Shown here: positions 57,205 through 64,000 of the stretch, piece by piece
How positions within the stretch are numbered: position 1 is the first letter of the stretch
Layout: each line of letters starts with the position of its first letter
DNA from: Druceiella hillmani
Lineage: Eukaryota > Arthropoda > Insecta > Lepidoptera > Hepialidae
DNA: 64,000 nucleotides
Direction: 5' to 3'
Assembly (NCBI GenBank): GCA_039881145.1
Contig: JAYKKI010000006.1
Coordinates: 6,642,501-6,706,500, forward strand
The notes under the pieces: model-generated
What the model saw: only the letters and a program-made list of their open reading frames with translations
Database searches by the model: none
Told to the model about the DNA's origin: nothing
Translations under genes and position numbers: made by a program

Positions 57205-57840
57205 CGGGCCCTTAAAATATGTTAAAGGTGTTAAGACAGAAAATTGACGCTTATATATCAAACTAAATTTATATGTTAAAGTATAAAATTTTAATTACCA
57301 TTTCTATATGTCATTAGCAATATGAATTTAATATGAAGACTTTAAATAATTGCATTGATTTCTCGCGTAGTAATAAACAGGGTTATGATGCGTATAACGT
57401 CACAAAAAAAAATATTGGAATATCGTTTCGCGAATATTAACCATGAAATTATTTAAATGTTATATAGGAAAAAATAATATGTTTGACTATGTATGTATGT
57501 ATATAGGAAAAAATAAAATCGAGTAAAGAAAATATGAAACTAAATATGTTTGTCCGTTTTCTGTTCAATTTTTTGCGGCAATTTTGAATTTTTTTTTAAA
57601 TCAGAGCCATGAAAACACTTATTTTTGAGGTTGCGTAGCCAAGCAAGGAACTTTATTTGCCACAGCTCAATTATTTTTTGATTTTTGTAACTATTGAGAC
57701 TAAATTTGGATGGATGTAGATATTGATAACCCAAAATTAGAAACAAGATAGATTAGGAAAAAAGAATTTTTGTTAATGCAATGAAATGAGACAAGTTAAT
57801 GCAATGAAATGACAAGGTTTTAGTGTTATTTGTGCCTAAA
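57205..57840. other. AT-rich non-coding DNA
   Basis: No gene recognised. GTTAATGCAATGAAATGA and ATGTATATAGGAAAAAATAA-type phrases are each locally duplicated once (57,772-57,812 and about 57,462-57,517). Confidence 0.45.
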
Positions 57841-57844
57841 ATAT

Positions 57845-58280
57845 TAAGAGCCTAAAAAGAAGGAGATCTTTTCAATGCACCACCAGCTAAACCTAAGTAC
57901 CAATACATCTATATGCGAGGCAAGGTTGTAAAGTTTCCAGCCTTGACTATAAAAACAAGAGTAAATTTCAAATAACTCTTTTTATATTTTAATATAATTT
58001 CCTTTAATATCAATACACCTTTTGTAATGTTTAATATACATTTATATACCTTTATAAATAGTATGGATTTTTATCCTCAAAGTGCATCAAAACAGTTGAC
58101 TTATCCTCATCACAGCATTAAATTTCTTCCTTCTCAAGGTCGATTTTAATTTTTAGAATAAAGAATAGTAGCTTGGGACCAGGTCGGGATTATACGGCAG
58201 ATGATCCAGTTCTGTAAAACCGTATTCTTTAATGTAGCCTTTGAAACACCCAAGATAGACGGCGCGTTGTCTTGTTGCTT
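57845..58280 (-). pseudogene. mariner transposase, C-terminal fossil (DD34D type)
   Basis: On the minus strand I read QQDNAPSI, then IKEYGFTELDHLPYNPDLVP, SYYSLF, then KLKSTLRRK-type sequence and finally KRCIDIKGNYI. In classical mariners these are the second catalytic Asp (DNAP), the P-Y-S-P-D-L-A-P-S-D-Y-H-L-F block with the third Asp, and the K-C-I-D-x-x-G-x-Y end. Here the third Asp position is Tyr. Stops and at least two frameshifts interrupt it. The N-terminal half is missing beyond 58,280. It is a different mariner type from the 41.9-kb copy because the spacing and end differ. Confidence 0.8.
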
Positions 58281-58289
58281 TTGAGGTAC

Positions 58290-59470
58290 AAAACCCTAAA
58301 AAGACATAGTTAGAAAGACGTGTGAAGTACAATATGAAGAAATTTTTTCGTAGGAATCAATGGGGAAATGTCATAGATCGCTCAAAAATTTCCCTTTAAC
58401 TTCCAGGTATCCATGCCTCTAATAGATGTACTATTTTTAAAACATCTAGATATTCTAGAAGTTTTTAAGGTTATAAAGGATATAAAGTATTGTATTGCTT
58501 TTTACCACAATTTATGTCAACTTTCTTAAAAATTTATTCATTTGCCATACGTAATTTCTGTATAACAATGTATGGTTAAAAGGATCGCGTTTTCTGATAA
58601 TAAATACGGGCTTATAATTCATTTCTAGTTCAGTCGCCTACGGACCAGGGTGGGTTAACTTCATACAAATTTTTCGATTTGCACGCGAAAGCCCTATCTC
58701 TTTCGTATACTTAATGTATACCTATTTATATAATATCATTCTATAGTAACATATAAAATATTGTTTATGGAACATAGAGCAAGCGAAAAAATACTCTATA
58801 ATACGAATTTTAAAATCGTTGATTTTTTTTGAATTGGCTTGTCAAACTGCTAATTTATAAGTAAACTTTTACACTTGATTATAATATTTGGTTATAATAT
58901 CTGTAATATTTTCACTTATATTTAAAATTTTGTTGTCTTTGTTACTTTTGTTCATAATAGTAGAAAATTATTTTAAAGGTCGTTCTTGTGTATTGGGTCG
59001 TAAACTTCATAGTAATTTGAAACTTATTTTTATTAATTCAAAAATAGCATTGAATAATCTTTTTAAAACCCATCAACAAAATTATACTTGCATTTTAATA
59101 AAAAACAACGAATAAGTCTCCAATAACTTAATTTTCATTTTAGATATGCGGATTACAGAAGCTATGACATGTTGAGAATAGCAGAGATAGCCGCTGGCGT
59201 TCTCAAAAAACATGTTATCCATACAGCCCGACCCCTAAATAATATCAATTTTAATGAAAGTAAGATTTAGTAAGCTTAATTATAAATTTGTTAACTTGAA
59301 AGCTTTTTCTTTGTAAATCGATAAATACATTTTATAGTAAAGTAAGTTATACTGTACTTTTAGTATAAGAGTTTATAGTTAACCCAAATGGTACTAAATA
59401 AAAAAGAAACTTTCCAAAGAGTAAACAATTATGATAGAGAAATTATTTATAAATCTAAAAAGAATTCATT
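58290..59470. other. AT-rich non-coding DNA
   Basis: No mariner sequence continues here from either side. The plus-strand frame at 58,888-59,115 is Leu/Ile/Phe/Asn-rich with no recognised motif. A short GC-richer phrase (GATAGCCGCTGGCGTTC) lies near 59,190. Confidence 0.4.
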
Positions 59471-59479
59471 TATGTACAA

Positions 59480-59665
59480 GATTATATGCATAGGGTTCTA
59501 AGTAACTATTTACGTGAAAAAAAATTCGGCATTAAAGAAAATCTCCAAAACGACCTCGCATTGTTTTTTGAATCAAAGTCACCGGAATTTTACAAGAAAG
59601 GCGTATTACCACTGTCAACTAGATGGCGACAAGTAATAGATTATAATGGTGCATATTTAACTTAA
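59480..59665 (+). pseudogene. mariner transposase, C-terminal fossil, second type
   Basis: An open frame reads DYMHRVLSNYLREKKFGI, KENLQNDLALFFESKSPE and FYKKGVLPLSTRWRQVID with YNGAYLT before TAA. It matches the mariner end: D-Y-H-L-F-R-S-L-x-x-x-L-x-x-K-x-F, F-F-x-S-K-x-x-x-F-Y-x-x-G-I-x-x-L-x-x-R-W-x-K-V-I-x-x-x-G-x-Y. The Asp at the start would be the third catalytic residue. The frame is intact from there to the stop, so this piece is younger or less decayed than the 58-kb one. Everything upstream of the Asp is lost. Confidence 0.85.
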
Positions 59666-59669
59666 ATTT

Positions 59670-60405
59670 AGTGTAATACATAATGTTTTTAATAAAAATT
59701 GTTGACAGTAAGAAAAATCAGTTTTGTAAAAAAAAATCAGCTTTACGTGTACAAGTTTAACATAAATCACTAGCACGCAAATATTACCGTTAAGTTCTAT
59801 AGATACGATAGATACCAAATACTAAATGTGTATTAGATTGGGTTGCGCGTAAGCCTCAGTTTAAAAGAAAGGCTCGTGAAAATGAGATTTTTAGTAATAA
59901 TGCTAATACATAATATACAAAATAGCTATATTATAGAGAGAGGGCGAGAGAGACTATTTAGTATATGATCTATACGTACGGGGTTTTAACGTGAGGATAT
60001 TGTCTTTTTATTATACGCTACTTGCATTTAAATTTCGTAATATTCAATAATGCATAATAGTATGTTTATCGCAACGTTATGTGTAAATTTTATTGGTTAA
60101 TATTAATATATGTCAAGTTAATTTAATAGCATAATAACAATAGTTCCTAACAATGTTTACGAATTTATTTTGATTAATTAGTATATTTTTATATATATTT
60201 GTCTATTACATATATATATTCATCAAAATCCATAGATAGTAAAGATTTAGGAATTATTCAACTCATTACACATATTATTGAATGCCACTTTCGGTTTTTT
60301 TCATTAGGCAAAATAATGACGTATCTTTCTTACAATAAAAAAACACCATATTTGTAGAATAGGTAAACACTACGCGACCAAAATATAAGTTGAGTTTTGG
60401 GCTAT
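59670..60405. other. AT-rich non-coding DNA
   Basis: No gene, repeat structure or transposon protein recognised apart from short purine runs (GAGAGAGGGCGAGAGAGAC near 59,936). Confidence 0.45.
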
Positions 60406-60411
60406 CAGAGT

Positions 60412-60705
60412 TAATTACAATATATTAAAAAAAATTTAAAAATATGGAAGATAATATTCTAGAACTTTACAAGATAAAGATAATTACTAAGAAAGCAATC
60501 TATTTTTCCTGCTATTGACGTAAATTTTCTTTAAAATTGATTCAAAGCATTAATTACAATATATTAAAAAAAATTGAAAAATTTGGAAGATACTATTCTA
60601 GAAGTTCACAAGATAAAGATAATTACTAAGAAAGCAAACAATCTGTACATTGCACCTATTTTTCCTGCTATTGACGTTAATTTTCTGGAAAATTGATTCA
60701 TAGCC
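60412..60705. repeat. 139-bp tandem duplication with a 17-bp insertion in unit 2
   Basis: TAATTACAATATATTAAAAA occurs at 60,412 and 60,551. Both units continue with ACAAGATAAAGATAATTACT and CTATTTTTCCTGCTATTGAC. Unit 2 has about 17 extra bases (around CTGTACATTGCAC) before the last shared part. Identity is near 90% by eye. Confidence 0.85.
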
Positions 60706-60709
60706 GCCG

Positions 60710-61220
60710 ATAAGCGTTGTAGAAAAATATGTGGCTCCAAAATACTTCACGTTGCCTTTTTTGACTACTGATCTGTCCAGAGTTACCGGGATGTAACTTT
60801 TGTTACATTTTACGCAATATTTTATCGCTTCATATAAACCTTGTAGAACAAAAAACTCAAAATATCACTTCATGTAACTTTTTGTAATCTCGTTTATATG
60901 CAACTAGACTCGAATAAATTAAATGAAAAAGAAGGCAAAACCTTAATTTTGTTTTGCAACATCGGCTGAAATAAAATCATGCAAATGAAATCACATACAC
61001 ATTACACTTATGAAAAAAACATATTTTTTCTACGCTTAGCTGTTAATAAAATATTTTTCCGCAAAATAATTCATTTAAGTAAATAAATTTAAAATACTTG
61101 TGTCCATTTATTTGAATTTTGCATTTAATTTTTTCTGAGCTTGCTAATCGAGAAGTTCCGTCTACATTATCTACTTACCTACTTCAGTTGAAATACTCGG
61201 GTATTTCATTAATAGTAACG
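60710..61220. other. AT-rich non-coding DNA
   Basis: Nothing recognised beyond a repeat-like phrase around ATGTAACTTTTGTTACATTT (60,791-60,810), which is itself an imperfect palindrome. Confidence 0.4.
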
Positions 61221-61224
61221 GTAT

Positions 61225-62157
61225 TGAAATGGCGGCCTCTGTCATTCACTACAATTGGGCACTATATTAGTTTTCGACTAATTTGATACTCCTTAATTCG
61301 AATTTCACTATATTCATGAGTCAATATGTCGACCTTCGTCTTTCGCAACAGATCGTCATTATATAAGTTTCCGACTAATTTCAGGATACTGAAATTGCCA
61401 CTGTATCCGTTTTCTACGAGTTTTAGAGTTTTAAATTCAAATTTTAAAATTTATGAGATTCAATATAGCTGCCTCTGTCAGTTGCCACAAATGACCATTA
61501 TATGTGTTTTCGACTTTTGGAGTTCTGAATTCGATATTGTTTTTGATCGAATTTAATATTGTTTTTGACATTCAAGATGGCGGTTTCTGTCATTCATAAT
61601 AAGTCATCGCTATGTACGTTTTCAACTAATATTCGGGTACTGAATTAAAATTTTACAATATCTGTGATATTAAAAATGGTGGCATCTGTAATTGTCAATA
61701 AATATCCGTTTTATATTATATACCATATCCATTTTAGATTAATTTTGGAGTCCTGAATACGAATTTCAGCATGTTTTTGATATTCAAGGTGACGACTTCT
61801 GTCATTAACATCTTTCTGTTTTTGATTAATCTTAGAGTCCTGAATTTGAATTTCACGATATTTTTGGCATTCAAGATGGCGGCTTCTGTCATTCATAATA
61901 TATCCCCACGATATCAGTTTTCGACTAATGGTCGGATATTGAATTCGATTTTCACAATGTTTTTGACCTTCAAGATGGCGACCCCTGCCATTCTCAACAT
62001 ATCGCTACTATATCCATTTCCGACTAATTTTAGAGTCCTTATTTCGAATTTCACAATATTTTGACATTCAAAATAACATTTACAATAAATTGCCCCTAAA
62101 TTTGTTTTTGGCTAACATTAGGGTGCTGAATTGGTACTTTTCAATGTTTTTGAATAG
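61225..62157. repeat. nine-unit tandem array, basic unit about 99 bp
   Basis: Each unit starts near AAGATGGCGGCTTCTGTCAT and runs through TTTTCGACTAATTTTAGAGT and CTGAATTCGAATTTCACAAT to TTTTTGACATTC. Unit starts are near 61,227, 61,328, 61,463, 61,463+112, 61,674, 61,787, 61,875, 61,974 and 62,072. The best-kept units are 98-99 bp; others are 87-135 bp through internal gain or loss. Because 99 is 33 codons, a frame with repeated FKMAASVIHNISP-like peptides stays open (61,771-62,064). It looks like a by-product of the repeat, not a protein gene, since most units break the frame. Confidence 0.9.
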
Positions 62158-64000
62158 AGTTAATTGTTGTGTAGGTTGAAGAGATTTTTGGAGATGTTAT
62201 TTTACAAAACAAATTTAATTAAACATTAAATTTGTCTTTTCCCTTAAGAGTTCTAATCTAAGGTCTGTTTCGAAATACGTATGGATTTCCTCCTGAGCTT
62301 ATAATGAATCCAGTCCAGCAAAAAAATATTCAAGGAATATACGCTGTGTACGGTTTGTAGGATTTGAATCACAGCGTAAAGTATTTCAATACTTTTTATT
62401 ATTAACGCTAATAGCGTCGCACGGTTTTGACGCTGAAACCGAATGCCAATCATCATATCAATTTCAGGTTTTGTCAAATGGGAACGAATTGCCTACATAG
62501 CACTATAGTCTTGGCGATCAGTGAAGTATTAAGTAAAGCCTTTTCAGTTCTTGATACACTTAATACGACACTCCCATAACAAAGGAACTGTTGGATGTAT
62601 TAAATTTGCTTTGTATCTATATGTGCATGTATATGCATGAATGTTGTTATATGTTTCCACATTTAGACTCTTCTGTAGAGTATCAACTATTATGAAAACG
62701 TTTGATAGTTCTTTTCCTACAATCAACTTCTTCTACTTTAAATTTTACTAGTTTCTTATTGCATACGAGTTGGAAACATTATTCATAAATTTTATCTGAC
62801 GTAATTTCTTTGAATAATGCGTGCTTCACAAATATAAGACCCCAGAATTGTTGTTTCGGAAAATTAAATTATTTTCTACATTGGAAATTCTGGGAATTGA
62901 TAATAGCGGCTTCACTCACGTTAATGGAGGTTAAGTATGCCGTTCACAATACACGTGCTTACGTGGGCGAATGTACATTTTTATCAAATATTTCTACAGC
63001 CTACGTAGTTGAATCGTGATGTATGTTGCAGAAAAGTAATGGCAATAGAGATGAAAATTGTTTCGTGGAAAATTATTTGTGTACAAATACATTATGAAAG
63101 TTTCTTCTAAATCTTATATAGTGGTCATGTGCATTTTATTGAATGACTGGTGGAATGATCAGTGCGGAATGACTGAATCCAAAGTGTTTCCAGAAAACTC
63201 GTTCATATTCTAAATAAATGTACGTGAAATATATTTTCATAAAAAATCGTGAAATGAGTTTTTATCGAGTAATAATTTGAGTTAAGAGAAATTATGAAAG
63301 TCTAAATAATATGAAATTTGAAATAAAAGGCAATGATGAATAGGGCACTATTTGAATTTTCTTAACAGATTCATTCGATTTTTTTACTGATTTTAAAAAA
63401 GGTACCATATTGGATATCTGTAAGATGATTAATTTTACAGTAACCAATAATTATTTAACAATGCTTTGTACGTGATATGCAATTAACGAGGGATGTTAGT
63501 TGCTAAAATATTTTGCAGAATTGTAGTGTTTGCTACATATTTTGGTTAAAACAATTTCTATATTTTGTTAATTATCTAAAGTGATAGTTTTGATGTTAGA
63601 GTTGGCCCTTGTTGTTTGCCTCATGACTTTAAGCGCAAATATGTCGAAATAGAAACATTAAAGGGATTAGCTCGAAAAGGTATTTTATTCCATTTTAAAA
63701 AATTGGCCCAACAACATTTCAGTATACGCGGTAATTAAACAATATTTTGCCGTAGTTTTCTTTGTATTAAAATGATCTTATTATAATTCAACTTATTTCT
63801 GATTTTGGGTTAACAATATCTGCTTCCATTCAAATTTAGTTTCAGGAGGTACAAAAATGAGAGAGTAATTGGGCAGCCGCAACGGTAATATAAATGATGC
63901 TTTGTCGATTTATCGAATTTGCAGTAGCGCAGTTAATAGAAAACGGTAAGACCTATTTAGTTATCATTTAGTTTAATTTTGTTTTCTTCATTTGATATTA
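62158..64000. other. AT-rich non-coding DNA
   Basis: No gene recognised. Frames at 62,253-62,477 (-), 62,544-62,726 (-) and 62,810-63,019 (+) have no known motif or supporting signals. No inverted repeat or transposon end was found. Confidence 0.4.

Noticed and set aside
58888..59115. 75-residue frame upstream of the mariner fossil
   Set aside because: Hydrophobic chance frame; no mariner helix-turn-helix or linker motif in it.

Overview
This window reads as nuclear DNA from an animal, most likely an insect. It is strongly AT-rich (about 70% by eye) and long TA/TG microsatellites are common. No reading frame looks like a conserved host protein, and I found no rRNA or convincing tRNA. The repeats are eukaryotic and of kinds typical of insects: mariner, piggyBac, Helitron, non-LTR retrotransposons and many MITE-like inverted repeats. 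The species cannot be named from this sequence. The best reading is an intergenic desert or a very large intron made of old transposon fragments, with some GC-richer islands that could be regulatory DNA.

Layout. 0-10 kb: a Pif1-type helicase fossil of a Helitron (about 2.5-2.7 kb, + strand), a non-LTR reverse transcriptase C-terminal fossil (3.0-3.2 kb, - strand), a nine-unit 42-bp minisatellite (4.3-4.7 kb), a 244-bp element with 87-bp inverted ends (8.86-9.10 kb) and a 263-bp element with Helitron-like ends (9.5-9.8 kb). 10-20 kb: a near-perfect AT-rich hairpin (12.1 kb), a MITE-like element (13.1 kb), a long inverted repeat enclosing a GC-rich island (14.3-15.7 kb), one arm of a 430-bp direct repeat (16.9 and 20.7 kb) and a second LINE fossil (18.8-19.2 kb, - strand). 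20-40 kb: several GC-richer islands, tandem duplications (24.2, 26.5, 28.2 kb), a Helitron-like element (31.4-31.8 kb), a 661-bp Tc1/mariner-type MITE (32.1-32.8 kb), a third LINE fossil (36.9-37.1 kb, - strand) and a palindromic MITE (38.4 kb).

40-64 kb: the clearest object is a full-length 1278-bp mariner-type transposon at 41,946-43,223. It has matching inverted ends, TA target sites and a transposase with DD41D spacing that is broken by a lost ATG, a one-base deletion and a TAG. Beyond it are a second copy of the palindromic MITE (44.7 kb), a GC-rich inverted element (48.4 kb), a four-unit tandem array (51.4-52.0 kb), a piggyBac fossil (53.9-54.5 kb, - strand), a 198-bp tandem pair (56.8 kb), two more mariner fossils (57.9-58.3 kb on - and 59.5-59.7 kb on +), a tandem duplication (60.4 kb) and a nine-unit array of about 99 bp (61.2-62.2 kb).

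The genes do not form a pathway. All recognisable coding sequence is dead transposon protein. The short non-autonomous elements probably moved using transposases or Rep-helicases encoded elsewhere. I found no convincing new biological system. The observations most worth testing are the GC-richer islands, especially two that share an 18-nt word and similar flanks, and several structured repeats that resemble no family I can name.
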